NCBI RefSeq assembly: GCF_027571385.1
Contig: NZ_CP085636.1
Location: forward strand, 3,662,001-3,726,000
Direction of reading: 5' to 3'
Origin: Shewanella sp. MTB7
GTDB lineage: Bacteria > Pseudomonadota > Gammaproteobacteria > Enterobacterales > Shewanellaceae
DNA length: 64,000 nucleotides
In this document: piece after piece, positions 30,722 through 39,656 of the stretch
How positions within the stretch are numbered: the first letter of the stretch is position 1
Layout: each line of letters begins with the position of its first letter
The notes under the pieces: model-generated
What the model was told of the DNA's origin: nothing
Databases searched by the model: none
What the model saw: only the letters and a program-made list of their open reading frames with translations
Translations under genes and position numbers: made by a program

Positions 30722-32494
30722 GTGAAATCTCATATATATACCTACTTATATCTGATTACGTTGTTTAGCATGTTTTCAGTTCACGCTGAAGATTCCAGTG
30801 TAGAACAATGTCATATGAGTATGAAGCGAGAGAGTGCACAGATTAGCAAAACCGTGTGTGAAGAGAAGCTTGAGCAAGTCGATAGGATAATCAACCCGCT
30901 CATCACCGCTAAGCTCATGCTCGCCCTTTATGATATCAATTTAGACTTAGGTGACAGTCAAGCGGCTGAAAATTATCTTGATACGGTTAAGCAAAGTGAT
31001 GAGTTCAATAAAAACGATGAAATTCAATATTTGTGGCTTCGTAAAAAAGCCACTCAACATCTCTATAAGAAGGAGTATTTATTAGCGAAAGAGTTATTTG
31101 AACAAGCCTTTGTCATCGCACAAACACAAGCATCAGACCTCTGGTTAGGTAAGAGCTATAACGACTTAGCATTAACGGAACAATATTTAAATAACTATCA
31201 AAAATCATTAGATTATTATAAAAAAAGTTTAGTGCTTAAAGAGAAAATTGGAAATAGCTTTTACATTGCTAACACACTAAATAATTTAGGGTTAATATAT
31301 AAAGAATTAGAAAAATTCCAAGAAGCTCAAAAATATTTTGAGCTATCTCTAGAGCAATATCTTAAATACACGAGTAAAAATAAAAATATCCATATTCTCA
31401 CCAGCATGTCACATCTTTACAGTGAACTTGCTGATATTTACAACATTAATGGTGAATTCCACAAGCGCTATTTTTACACTAATAAAATCATCAGTGCTTA
31501 CAGTGATACCTTAAACAAAATCGATCTCATCACAGCCTTAATTCCCCTTGCATACATACACATCAACGCCAATGAATTCGAACCTGCAAGTGAAGTGATA
31601 AAAACGCTCTCCGAACACCTAGATTCTGATGAACACTCCTTCCATGGTGATATCTACCTATTAAAGTCCAAGCTTGCAAAACATGAGGTTGATGATCTAA
31701 AAGCCATCGAATATACCGAAGAAGCCATCAAGCGCAATGACTCAAATCAAGATGCATTGCAAAAAATGAAAATATACCACTACGCCAGTGAGCTTTATTA
31801 TGATAATGGCCATCCCTACGAAGCCATAGTCTACTTAAAAAAATACCAAGCACTGCATGAAACACTGCTTGAAGCTAAATACAGTGAAAACATCAATATT
31901 ATTCAAAAAGAGATTGAAAATGAGCGAATTCAAAGGGCCCTTGTTGAAGAGCAAGTGATTAATCAAAGTAAAACTCAAAAGATTGATAAGCTGGTTAACC
32001 TATCGTTGATCATCACCAGTATCAGTCTATTGATCGGATTTATCATCTCTCTCTATATTGTTAAGAAGAGAAAAGCCCAACAACACCTTCTCACTGTTAT
32101 CGAATCCCATAAACAGCAACTATTTTTACTCATCAATGATGAGAGTGAACAAACAGTCTCTCCTTCAAGCCAACCATTATCTGAACTGCTGGTCAGCACC
32201 ATGATCGACTGTATTGCCCTTTGGGAGAAAGCGACCCAAACCAACAAGGTAGAACTTGCTGACAGGAGTAAAATTTGGAAAATATCAGTTGATTCAGGAC
32301 GGCTAAGAACCCGCTCTTTGGATAAATATTTAAGCCTAAAGAAGCTACCTGATAATCCAAGATGGCGTAACGTGGTGAAAACCTGCCATTTCATTTTATC
32401 TGAATGTGATTTATCTAACGATGACAGAGACCTACTCACATCTCACCTGAATCAGATCATGCTACAGGTAAAGAGTGAGTCGATGGAAGCCTAA
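30722..32494 (+). CDS. Exported TPR protein with one membrane segment and a conserved cytoplasmic tail
   Basis: A 590-residue protein with GTG start and a signal peptide (YTYLYLITLFSMFSVHA). Residues ~100-400 contain several tetratricopeptide repeats (for example NTLNNLGLIYKELEKFQEAQKYFELSLEQY), expected in the periplasm. A coiled stretch (about 385-420) leads into a single membrane segment at about 425-445, then a basic cytoplasmic region. The last ~140 residues form a soluble domain with SKIWKISVDSGRLRTRSLDKYLSL and LPDNPRWRNVVKTCHFILSECDLS. I have the impression that this tail recurs in other Shewanella TPR proteins, but I cannot name it. The layout suggests a transmembrane sensor. It is monocistronic; target unknown. 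Confidence 0.7.
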   Translation: MKSHIYTYLYLITLFSMFSVHAEDSSVEQCHMSMKRESAQISKTVCEEKLEQVDRIINPLITAKLMLALYDINLDLGDSQAAENYLDTVKQSDEFNKNDEIQYLWLRKKATQHLYKKEYLLAKELFEQAFVIAQTQASDLWLGKSYNDLALTEQYLNNYQKSLDYYKKSLVLKEKIGNSFYIANTLNNLGLIYKELEKFQEAQKYFELSLEQYLKYTSKNKNIHILTSMSHLYSELADIYNINGEFHKRYFYTNKIISAYSDTLNKIDLITALIPLAYIHINANEFEPASEVIKTLSEHLDSDEHSFHGDIYLLKSKLAKHEVDDLKAIEYTEEAIKRNDSNQDALQKMKIYHYASELYYDNGHPYEAIVYLKKYQALHETLLEAKYSENINIIQKEIENERIQRALVEEQVINQSKTQKIDKLVNLSLIITSISLLIGFIISLYIVKKRKAQQHLLTVIESHKQQLFLLINDESEQTVSPSSQPLSELLVSTMIDCIALWEKATQTNKVELADRSKIWKISVDSGRLRTRSLDKYLSLKKLPDNPRWRNVVKTCHFILSECDLSNDDRDLLTSHLNQIMLQVKSESMEA

Positions 32495-32537
32495 TTGGTA
32501 ATAGGCACAGTTTGGTACTAACAGAGAGTACATCTTA

Positions 32538-33206
32538 TTATTTGACTTTGGTAACTGCGCCCTGCTTTAAGTGCTTAAAATCCTTAATACTCTCTTTGGG
32601 CATAGGCCTAGCATGATCAATCTGGGAGACACAGTTAAATTTAACCCCTTCGCTAAGGGAGTAATCACTCAGTTCTGCTGTACTTGGGTTGATCCCTTGA
32701 AGCAAACTGACGGGGGCAATAAACTGAGGTGTGAGATGGTAAGAAGCTTGCTTAATATTGACACTTGCATAGGCATTACACATAGACACTGCCACTAGCC
32801 CTGCAATATTGACTCGATTAACGACACTATTTACCTCGCCTCCTGAATTTCCAGTTAAATTATTGCTCTTATTGAAAGGATCAATAGCTCCATGAAAACC
32901 TCCTTGATCATTCAAGATAATTTCAGGTTCTTGCAACTGCTTAGTATGCACCCCGTGGTTTGCTATCTCGACATTGGCAAGGTGATCCATCTTTAATACC
33001 AGATTTTGACTTTCCATCCATTTTTCGATATCAAAATACTTCGCCCTAAAATGGTATTGATTAATGATTTCCTGCTCATTTAAGTCGAATGAAACGACGG
33101 TTCTAGTGGCTTTATGGCCTGGAGTCAACTTGTCGAAAGCTAACTGATGGGCAGAACTCCCGCCAGCAATCAACAACAATGAAGCCAATGTTAATATCTT
33201 TTTCAT
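32538..33206 (-). CDS. Exported protein of unknown function
   Basis: A 222-residue protein with a signal peptide (KKILTLASLLLIAGGSSA) from the ATG at 33206, which has AGGGAA seven bases upstream; a 12-codon upstream extension lacks a ribosome-binding site. The mature part has two cysteines (in VSMCNAYASV and VKFNCVSQ), which could form a disulfide in the periplasm, and no membrane segment. I recognise no family. It converges on the TPR protein gene with a 43-base gap, and is divergent from the exported protein at 33480. Confidence 0.65.
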   Translation of the reverse strand: MKKILTLASLLLIAGGSSAHQLAFDKLTPGHKATRTVVSFDLNEQEIINQYHFRAKYFDIEKWMESQNLVLKMDHLANVEIANHGVHTKQLQEPEIILNDQGGFHGAIDPFNKSNNLTGNSGGEVNSVVNRVNIAGLVAVSMCNAYASVNIKQASYHLTPQFIAPVSLLQGINPSTAELSDYSLSEGVKFNCVSQIDHARPMPKESIKDFKHLKQGAVTKVK

Positions 33207-33479
33207 AACGTTTCCCTCGTTTATTTTCAGTAAATCAGTCAATTGATTTAATCAATTCAATGTGATTCAACTTATTCAGATACTGCCAATGAGTCCACAA
33301 AATATTAGGGTAAATTTGGGTAAAAACAAAAGCGCCCCCTTTTTAACCCTCTAACTTTAATGAATTTATATTTATTCCTGTTAATTTTAAATTTCAGTTT
33401 AAGTCAACTTATAAAGTCAGCTAATAATGTAAATAAAGCTGACAACATGAGATTTAGTATTAGTAGAGGGAAATACAAA

Positions 33480-34511
33480 ATGAGTATATTAAAGAAAACA
33501 CTAATCAGTATGTACTTAATCAGCGCCTCAGGAATAGTAGGAGCAACCACAGTAACAGGTAATGTGGCTGTTGATAATGACTTTATTGTGGTGCATTCAC
33601 CGGGAAGCGGCAGCCCAAATAACGTGGTTTATCGTGGCGCTCATGGCAGTCAGTGGAGAAATGTTGAATCATTTACTTTCAATATTAACAACGACCCTAG
33701 CGCATTAAAAACCTGTTCAGTCAGCGTTATTGCTTGGGGAGATGGCAAAGTATCCCAAGGCATGTCAGCCATTTTGAAAGCTGATAATGCGGTTTACTCA
33801 GGTTCAGGAAGGTTTAAGGCTTATCAATCAAATATCACTTCGTCGGGTTGGGCGCAAAATGGAGGACCCAACGCCTCACAAATTAACGCTTTGATCTCAG
33901 CCTCTCTAGCAAATGGGCAATCCCCCTATCACTTCCCTGGGACTGTTGTTTCTGGCACCTCTCCTTGGGGCTCCCTCAACTTTCCGTTGGCGAACAGTGT
34001 CAATAGCAATAATTTTAAATGGATCTGGTCAACCAACAACTTGCGTAAAAAAACCTATTCGGTATTCACCACCGCTTGTAATAATTTAGTCAAGGCTAAG
34101 CCCGTTGCCGTCAATATGCCTGGCGAGCATTACCAATGTTACAATGTAAAAGAGGGGGATAGGTTACCCAATGAAACAATCATGATTGAAGATCAGTTTG
34201 GCAAAACCAGAGCAGTATTAGGCAAACCTGTACTTCTGTGTAATCCCTCTTCTAAACGTCATAATGACAAATACTTTAGAATACAGAATAAAGAGCGTCA
34301 CTTGGTCTGCTATAACTATGTGAAACAAAACAAGGTCAGAAGTCAGCGTTTGGAAGTAAATAACCAGTTCGCACCGGATCAGATTGTAAATGGTCAAAGA
34401 GAGCTGTTTTGCGTGCCTTCAAGTAAAAAGCACCTTTCACGTATCAATCCCGGTAGACCTATTAAAAAAGAGGCGGGAGTATCAAGGCCCATTAACTTCA
34501 AAGAGCATTAA
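33480..34511 (+). CDS. Exported protein with two DUF7450-like C-terminal repeats
   Basis: A 343-residue protein from the ATG at 33480 (GAGGGAAA just upstream; the frame extends 40 codons further without support). A signal peptide (LKKTLISMYLISASGIVGA) is clear. The N-terminal ~200 residues look beta-rich and are unfamiliar. Two C-terminal repeats follow the same pattern: HYQCYNVKEGD ... IEDQFGKTRAVLGKPVLLCNPSSK, then HLVCYNYVKQN ... VNNQFAPDQIVNGQRELFCVPSSK. Each repeat has a CYN near its start and a final C-x-P-S-S-K, so one disulfide per repeat is likely. The pattern resembles DUF7450; that name is from memory. Probably secreted; role unknown. Confidence 0.65.
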   Translation: MSILKKTLISMYLISASGIVGATTVTGNVAVDNDFIVVHSPGSGSPNNVVYRGAHGSQWRNVESFTFNINNDPSALKTCSVSVIAWGDGKVSQGMSAILKADNAVYSGSGRFKAYQSNITSSGWAQNGGPNASQINALISASLANGQSPYHFPGTVVSGTSPWGSLNFPLANSVNSNNFKWIWSTNNLRKKTYSVFTTACNNLVKAKPVAVNMPGEHYQCYNVKEGDRLPNETIMIEDQFGKTRAVLGKPVLLCNPSSKRHNDKYFRIQNKERHLVCYNYVKQNKVRSQRLEVNNQFAPDQIVNGQRELFCVPSSKKHLSRINPGRPIKKEAGVSRPINFKEH

Positions 34512-34528
34512 ACCACACTAAAACCAAA

Positions 34529-34588
34529 TGCGTTTAACTCAATAAATCAGTCTATTTCCGAACAGGTTAGAGAGATGAGTTAAACGCA
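34529..34588. repeat. 13-bp inverted repeat with 34-base loop between convergent genes
   Basis: TGCGTTTAACTCA (34529-34541) and TGAGTTAAACGCA (34576-34588) are perfect complements. The element lies between the stop codons of two convergent genes and has no clear U tail. It could be a terminator with a long loop, a binding site or a short mobile relic. Confidence 0.7.
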
Positions 34589-34607
34589 GTCTTATGACGC
34601 TATTAAA

Positions 34608-35648
34608 TTAACCTTCTATTTCTATACCCTGCCATTGAAAGTGGTTGTTGGCTTTTTTAGTCACCATCCCTTCACTAAATAACCGAGTGAAAATCTTATC
34701 AACTTCATCGGGCCTTAAATTAAGTTGTTTAACCACAGCGCGCTTACTGCAAGTCACTTGATTTGAACTCAAAGCATCACGAACACGTTCATAGGGCGTT
34801 TTTTGAGGTTCGTTAAACGCCGTAACATCGAACTCACTGTTTATTGTCGGTGTAAAATGGCTCAGCATCTCGGGCTCTTTCATTTCATGCGTCGTAAATG
34901 CATCAATAGTAATGGGTTTCATACTTAGAAATTGGTGGCGAAAACGATTTTCCTCACCGATCAAACCCACAAAAAATGCCGCGAAGAAATCAAGCAAAAT
35001 GGAGAGAAAGACCACTAATCCCAGCTGCGCCGTGTGAGGGCTTGTATTTAGAAACACCGCTAAGCCATCGATAAGTCCAATAACAGAGCCTTGTTCAGCC
35101 AGTGGCAGACGGTCTCTTTCCATTGCCAGCTTTTGCTGCTCGTCTCTTAAACGCTTGTTCTCTTTTTGTATGCGGACAACGCCCACAGCAATTCGCTCCA
35201 TCTGAATGTACTTCTCAGCGGCAATATTATTAAGTGCTATCTGTTTATCGATAGCGGCTATTTGCATGTCAAAAGCGTTGACTTTACTCTGCTGTAAATC
35301 AACGTGACTTTGGGCCTTATTGGTAGCACTGTTTATTCCCCCTACCGATCCACCGATAGAGATAGCAGCGAGAACAGCATAGAAGCCTAACGCGAAAATC
35401 ATGCCTGAGTAGTTACGTCTTGCATGACGTTCACCCACCTCATACCAAGCAAAAAACTTGCCCAGTTCAAAGGTAATTGCCAAACCACCAAATAGGAGCT
35501 GCATCAGCGGATTATCATCAATCGATAAAAAGAGCAGTAATGAAAAAATGATGGAGGCTAGGATTGAGGCACCAGTGAAACTGTAAACGCTCCACATGGC
35601 AAAAGGGCCTTTAGGGTAACGTACAGCTAAATTTTGGTCATAAAACAT
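34608..35648 (-). CDS. Membrane protein with coiled coil and winged-helix-like C-terminus
   Basis: A 346-residue protein I cannot assign. Three hydrophobic segments (about 18-42, 46-66, 83-103) are followed by a ~75-residue coiled coil (KAQSHVDLQQSKVNAFDMQIAAIDKQ onward), a fourth membrane segment (about 205-228), and a soluble tail. The last ~60 residues (YERVRDALSSNQVTCSKRAVVKQLNLRPDEVDKIFTRLFSEGMVTKK) read like a small winged helix. The architecture is reminiscent of plasmid- or phage-type membrane proteins, but no mobile genes are near. A 7-bp inverted repeat (35682-35688 / 35694-35700) lies ~35 bases upstream. Function unknown. Confidence 0.6.
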   Translation of the reverse strand: MFYDQNLAVRYPKGPFAMWSVYSFTGASILASIIFSLLLFLSIDDNPLMQLLFGGLAITFELGKFFAWYEVGERHARRNYSGMIFALGFYAVLAAISIGGSVGGINSATNKAQSHVDLQQSKVNAFDMQIAAIDKQIALNNIAAEKYIQMERIAVGVVRIQKENKRLRDEQQKLAMERDRLPLAEQGSVIGLIDGLAVFLNTSPHTAQLGLVVFLSILLDFFAAFFVGLIGEENRFRHQFLSMKPITIDAFTTHEMKEPEMLSHFTPTINSEFDVTAFNEPQKTPYERVRDALSSNQVTCSKRAVVKQLNLRPDEVDKIFTRLFSEGMVTKKANNHFQWQGIEIEG

Positions 35649-35681
35649 AACAGGCTTCTATTTCGGGGAGCAAAGCTCATT

Positions 35682-35700
35682 GTCTGGTAACTGACCAGAC
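35682..35700. promoter_or_regulatory. Inverted repeat upstream of the coiled-coil membrane protein gene
   Basis: GTCTGGT (35682-35688) and ACCAGAC (35694-35700), perfect 7-bp arms with a 5-base spacer, 34 bases before the start codon at 35648. There is no U tail, so an operator or leader hairpin is more likely than a terminator. Nothing else was recognised in the 284-base gap. Confidence 0.45.
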
Positions 35701-35897
35701 GAAAAATGGAGCGTAATGATACCTTAATTTAGCTATCACCTCTTAAGTAAATCCTTTGAAACCCTTACTACAGCTGGATTGTTATCCACTTCCAACCTTT
35801 CTGAATAAAACTTAAACAGGCATAGATTAATTAGTGTTCAGTGATCCACACATTAATAGCAGAATAACGGTTTGAGGAGTCAGAAGATGGAAGGATA

Positions 35898-35921
35898 CAG
35901 CCCATGATTAACACTGGGCTG
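35898..35921 (-). terminator. Possible terminator of the ABC exporter operon
   Basis: CAGCCCA (35898-35904) pairs with TGGGCTG (35915-35921), 10-base loop. The minus-strand tail TATCCTTCC is only partly U-rich. It lies 12 bases after the permease stop codon. Confidence 0.45.
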
Positions 35922-35932
35922 GTATTAATAGG

Positions 35933-37192
35933 TTAATCTCTTTGCAGGGCCACAATAGGATCAAGCTTAGCCGCTTTTTTAGCGGGATAGAGCCCAAAAC
36001 CAACGCCGATGGTCATACATACCCCCAGAGCCAAGATAATAGCAAATGGAGACCAAGCCACTGGCCACCCCGCCGCCGTTGATATCACCATCGCCAATAA
36101 CAAGCCGACTCCAATCCCGATCACTCCCCCAGTTGCAGAGATTACAATACTCTCTATCAGAAACTGACGCGCGATATCTTTTCGTCTCGCCCCTAAGGCC
36201 CGTAATAACCCAATCTCACCGGTACGCTCCATGATCGTCGCTAACATAATGTTCATGATCCCTATCCCGCCCACAAGCAAAGATATACCAGCAACACACG
36301 CCATCACGATATTGAATATTTGCTGTGTTTTTTGATGTTGGGCTAACAGATCCGCTGGCACGACAATATCGTAATCTCTCTCACCACCATGGCGGCGATC
36401 AATTAAGTGTCGCAAGCTTTTAGCCGCCAGCGAGGGATCCACGTCTTCAGATATCGACACTTTAAAGGTATCTAATTCATCTTCTAGAGGCTTGAAATTT
36501 AACTTCTTCAGTGCCGTCGACAACGGAATGAACACTTGATTTCGCTCACCTCCTAGTTTCACACCTTGAATTTTAGATTGCCCCACGTCGGCATCGCTTA
36601 ACACACCAACGACAGTAAACCATTGATGGTTAATTTTAATCACGCTGCCGATGGCTTTGCCATGGGGAAACAAGCTTCGAGCGGCTTCAGGCCCCAGCAC
36701 CGTAACTTGCCTGTAATGGCGATCGTCACTCTCATCAAAAATATTACCGCTACTTAGCTTCAATGCACTAAGTGAAAAATAACTGGGCGTCACACCTTTT
36801 ACTTGCGCATCACTCCGCCCATCCAAACTGAATAAACTAAACGTCTTAACTTGCTTTTCAGCGCTCCATAGTTCGACAAAAGGTAGTGTCTCTTTAGCGC
36901 TTTCTACGTCCCTTAAGTTCAAGCCTAAACTATGTTCTCGAATTGACTTTAATGCATCCCCGTCAGCGGACCTGGCGTTAACCACTAAATTTCTGACACC
37001 CATGGACTCTATCATCTTAAGCGCTTCACGTTCGGCCCCTTCGCCAACACTGAGCATAGCGATCACGGCTCCTACACCAAATATCATGCCTAACAGGGTT
37101 AACGCAGTACGAAGCTTATGGTGACGCATCTCATCGAATGCTTGTTTTATGCCTTCGATATACACCTGACTTTGGCCCATCAAATATTTCAC
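35933..37192 (-). CDS. MacB-type ABC transporter permease
   Basis: Inner-membrane subunit of a tripartite mechanotransmission-type ABC exporter, 419 residues. Membrane segment 1 is at about 29-49 (RTALTLLGMIFGVGAVIAMLSVGEG), followed by a ~240-residue MacB-like periplasmic core and three C-terminal segments of the FtsX type (IMACVAGISLLVGGIGIMNIMLATIMERTGEIGLLRALGAR). The nucleotide-binding domain is separate, unlike E. coli MacB. It overlaps the preceding adaptor gene by 4 bases (ATGA) and is the last gene of a five-gene operon. Exported substrate unknown; the family moves peptides, lipoproteins or antibiotics. Confidence 0.9.
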   Translation of the reverse strand: MKYLMGQSQVYIEGIKQAFDEMRHHKLRTALTLLGMIFGVGAVIAMLSVGEGAEREALKMIESMGVRNLVVNARSADGDALKSIREHSLGLNLRDVESAKETLPFVELWSAEKQVKTFSLFSLDGRSDAQVKGVTPSYFSLSALKLSSGNIFDESDDRHYRQVTVLGPEAARSLFPHGKAIGSVIKINHQWFTVVGVLSDADVGQSKIQGVKLGGERNQVFIPLSTALKKLNFKPLEDELDTFKVSISEDVDPSLAAKSLRHLIDRRHGGERDYDIVVPADLLAQHQKTQQIFNIVMACVAGISLLVGGIGIMNIMLATIMERTGEIGLLRALGARRKDIARQFLIESIVISATGGVIGIGVGLLLAMVISTAAGWPVAWSPFAIILALGVCMTIGVGFGLYPAKKAAKLDPIVALQRD

Positions 37193-38448
37193 ACCTGGCT
37201 CCTTTTGGGTGGTGTCGTAAGCGCAATAACATCCCCCTCTTTCAGCCCCACAGAGATCTCAGTACGATTTAAGCTTCGACTCCCAGGGATCACTCCATGC
37301 CTTATAAAACGATCATCGGCTTTCAAGTAGACCCAGTACTGTCCATCTTCATGAAAGAGAGATTGATTTGGTACGGTTAATACTTTCACTAAATTCAACA
37401 GATGCACGTTTGCACGAACCTGTCTGCCGGGTTGCATAATATCGACCGATGTTGTATCTAAGCTCACAATAAATTGAAAATAGTTAACCGGGCTGTCTTT
37501 ATCTTTCGGTTTTGCTAATGCATCCAGTTGCGTGACTTTTCCAAGAAAAGGGTTGTCCGGGTAAGCGTCTAGATAAACGGTTACAGCTTTCCCTATTGCA
37601 AGTCCCGCCGCTTCAGACTCCTGCACATACATTCTTGCCTGCATAACTGAAATATCTGGTAACAAGCCAATGGAAAATCCTGACCACATCATGTCCCCCA
37701 CCACAGGAAGTGAACCGTCCCACCCAGCTTGATATACGAATAGACCATCGTGGGGCGCGATTATCTCCATCTGTTGCAAATTATTCTCAAACCGTTCTAT
37801 TTTTGCGGTGTGCCCTTTTTGCTTTAGCTTAATCAACTCTTGTTCGGCTTCAGCTTGAGAGCCGTGTTGCCCCAAACCCCAATCAAAATAGTGCATCTTA
37901 GCCACGAGGTAATCCTGATTTCGCATCTGATCGATGATCTCAATCTTGTTATAAACACGTTCATCATCACTGAAGTAGCGCTCAGCAAGATCTTGTTCTT
38001 GACTGGTCACTTGAGTTCCCTCGATCAAGGTTTGACTTGTCGTGTTATCTTTCTCGGTCTGGATCAAGCTATCAAAACCTAATTTATCGTAATCAAATTG
38101 CTCCATTTTCAAACGATAACGCTCTCGTTCAGGATCCATTCTAGCAACCACATCCCCCGCTTTAACTTGAGTGAAATTGCCTAATATCCATGCTAAAGAT
38201 TGGGGGCCTCTTAAACCTGTAGGCACTGTCACAGCTGTAGATTGACTCGCTTCTAACTCCCCCACCGCCCTAATGTCGACCTTAAAATCAGCACGCTGGA
38301 CTTCCATGGTGAGCACGCCATCTATATTTTGTTGACTGCATGCTGACACCGTTAAGCAAGCAATCAAAATCGCTGCTTTTAACCGATACATTGGCAATTT
38401 AAATGCACTAGCCTTAGCTAGAGCAAGGATCATAATGCTGTATCTCAT
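37189..38448 (-). CDS. Periplasmic adaptor (HlyD/MacA-like) lipoprotein, third of three
   Basis: A 419-residue membrane-fusion-type protein. A lipobox-like LTVSAC after the hydrophobic AAILIACLTVS suggests lipid anchoring. The start is ambiguous: the ATG at 38448 overlaps the previous stop (ATGA), but the signal peptide really begins near residue 20, so the ATG at 38433 or 38391 may be used. Beta-barrel and lipoyl-like segments (RAVGELEASQSTAV, MEIIAPHDGLFVY) flank a helical hairpin (about 130-230). The C-terminus has GLKEGDVIALTTP. It would link the permease to an outer-membrane channel, which is not encoded nearby. Confidence 0.82.
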   Translation of the reverse strand: MRYSIMILALAKASAFKLPMYRLKAAILIACLTVSACSQQNIDGVLTMEVQRADFKVDIRAVGELEASQSTAVTVPTGLRGPQSLAWILGNFTQVKAGDVVARMDPERERYRLKMEQFDYDKLGFDSLIQTEKDNTTSQTLIEGTQVTSQEQDLAERYFSDDERVYNKIEIIDQMRNQDYLVAKMHYFDWGLGQHGSQAEAEQELIKLKQKGHTAKIERFENNLQQMEIIAPHDGLFVYQAGWDGSLPVVGDMMWSGFSIGLLPDISVMQARMYVQESEAAGLAIGKAVTVYLDAYPDNPFLGKVTQLDALAKPKDKDSPVNYFQFIVSLDTTSVDIMQPGRQVRANVHLLNLVKVLTVPNQSLFHEDGQYWVYLKADDRFIRHGVIPGSRSLNRTEISVGLKEGDVIALTTPPKRSQV

Positions 38449-39656
38449 GGCAAGAGTACCTCTTGACCTAACACTAAACCCGACATAATAGAGACCTGAT
38501 TTTTGCCTATTTTGCCAATAGTTACAGGTCGCTTTCGATGACTAAATACACCCGGCGTTAACACAAATGCTTCACCTGCTAAGTAATGCACAGCATCAAC
38601 AGACACAAGTAACGCCTCCTGCTCACTCGTTATATCTATTGATACCTTAGCTGTCATGCCTGGCCTCATTAACTCAGCATCAGGTTCGTCTATGCTGGCA
38701 ACTGCATCGAAAATAACCAGAGGAATATCCTGACTTTTATTACGAAACACAGCACCAAGTGCGATAATGTTGCCCGAGAAAACTCTCCCCGGATTAGCAT
38801 CGAGTGTGATTTTTAATGCTTGGCCTAATTTAACTCGACTTGCTTCAACCTCAGGGATGGTCATATTGACCTGCATATGACTTAAATCTGGAATGCTCAA
38901 TACTGCATCGCCCATAAAAATTGATTGCCCCTCTTTAATCTTATTCCCTTTAGCGTCATTACCGTAAACCACCATGCCTGCACGTGGAGCTAGAAGCGTT
39001 AACGAGTCAATTCCCCGTTTCAGTTGCCCTACTTCCGCAGAAAACTTCTGACGATCCCCCATCAACATCACCAGCCTCTGCTTAGCACTTCTAGCCTCAA
39101 GTGCTAACTTTTGCTCGGTGAGCAAAAGCTTATCCTTGGCTATCTCTGCATCTTTCTGATATTTCACTTTTTCGATAGCCGCAACGGTTTCATCTGAGAG
39201 TTCATACTTGCGCGCAGCCTTCTCTAAATTCATCTTGGCTTCGGCCAAAGATAACTTCAGCTCTTGTAACTTTTGCGCGTTCCTTAGCTTTGAAGTCTCG
39301 ATATCTTGAAGCGTAGCCTCTAATTTAGCCGTTTTAACTAAAAGACGTTGTGTGAGCTCAGAGGTATCAAGTTGGGCGACCAGATCTCCTCGCTTTACTT
39401 CAGCCCCCTCAGGGGCTAACTGTTGAACCTGATATTGCCATACCCGACGTATCACCGGTGGCATTAAAGAGATGGTATCTGCAGAAACAAGTTCGCCAGA
39501 CGCTTCAATACTTTGATCCAAAACCCCCATTTCAACGGAAGTCACAGGGGCATTATTGCAGGCCGTCAACATTGAGACCGAGAGTAAAGTAAGCAAGAAT
39601 ACAATAACAACTCTGTGAGTAAAATTAGCCGAAATAGCCTTGACGTTATGTCTCAT
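38445..39656 (-). CDS. Periplasmic adaptor (HlyD/MacA-like) lipoprotein, second of three
   Basis: A 403-residue membrane-fusion-type protein with a lipobox LTAC (Cys33) after VVIVFLLTLLSVSM. The lipoyl half-motifs are SIEASGELVSADTISLMPP and LTLLAPRAGMVVYG; between them lies a strong coiled-coil hairpin (about 95-200). MSGLVLGQEVLLP closes the protein. It overlaps the adaptor genes on both sides by 4 bases (ATGA), so translational coupling is likely. Sequence similarity to the other two adaptors is low to the eye, which argues against a recent duplication. Confidence 0.85.
   Translation of the reverse strand: MRHNVKAISANFTHRVVIVFLLTLLSVSMLTACNNAPVTSVEMGVLDQSIEASGELVSADTISLMPPVIRRVWQYQVQQLAPEGAEVKRGDLVAQLDTSELTQRLLVKTAKLEATLQDIETSKLRNAQKLQELKLSLAEAKMNLEKAARKYELSDETVAAIEKVKYQKDAEIAKDKLLLTEQKLALEARSAKQRLVMLMGDRQKFSAEVGQLKRGIDSLTLLAPRAGMVVYGNDAKGNKIKEGQSIFMGDAVLSIPDLSHMQVNMTIPEVEASRVKLGQALKITLDANPGRVFSGNIIALGAVFRNKSQDIPLVIFDAVASIDEPDAELMRPGMTAKVSIDITSEQEALLVSVDAVHYLAGEAFVLTPGVFSHRKRPVTIGKIGKNQVSIMSGLVLGQEVLLP

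Noticed and set aside
33360..33479. Upstream start for the exported protein (40 extra residues)
   Set aside because: The ATG at 33480 has a good ribosome-binding site and is directly followed by a signal peptide.
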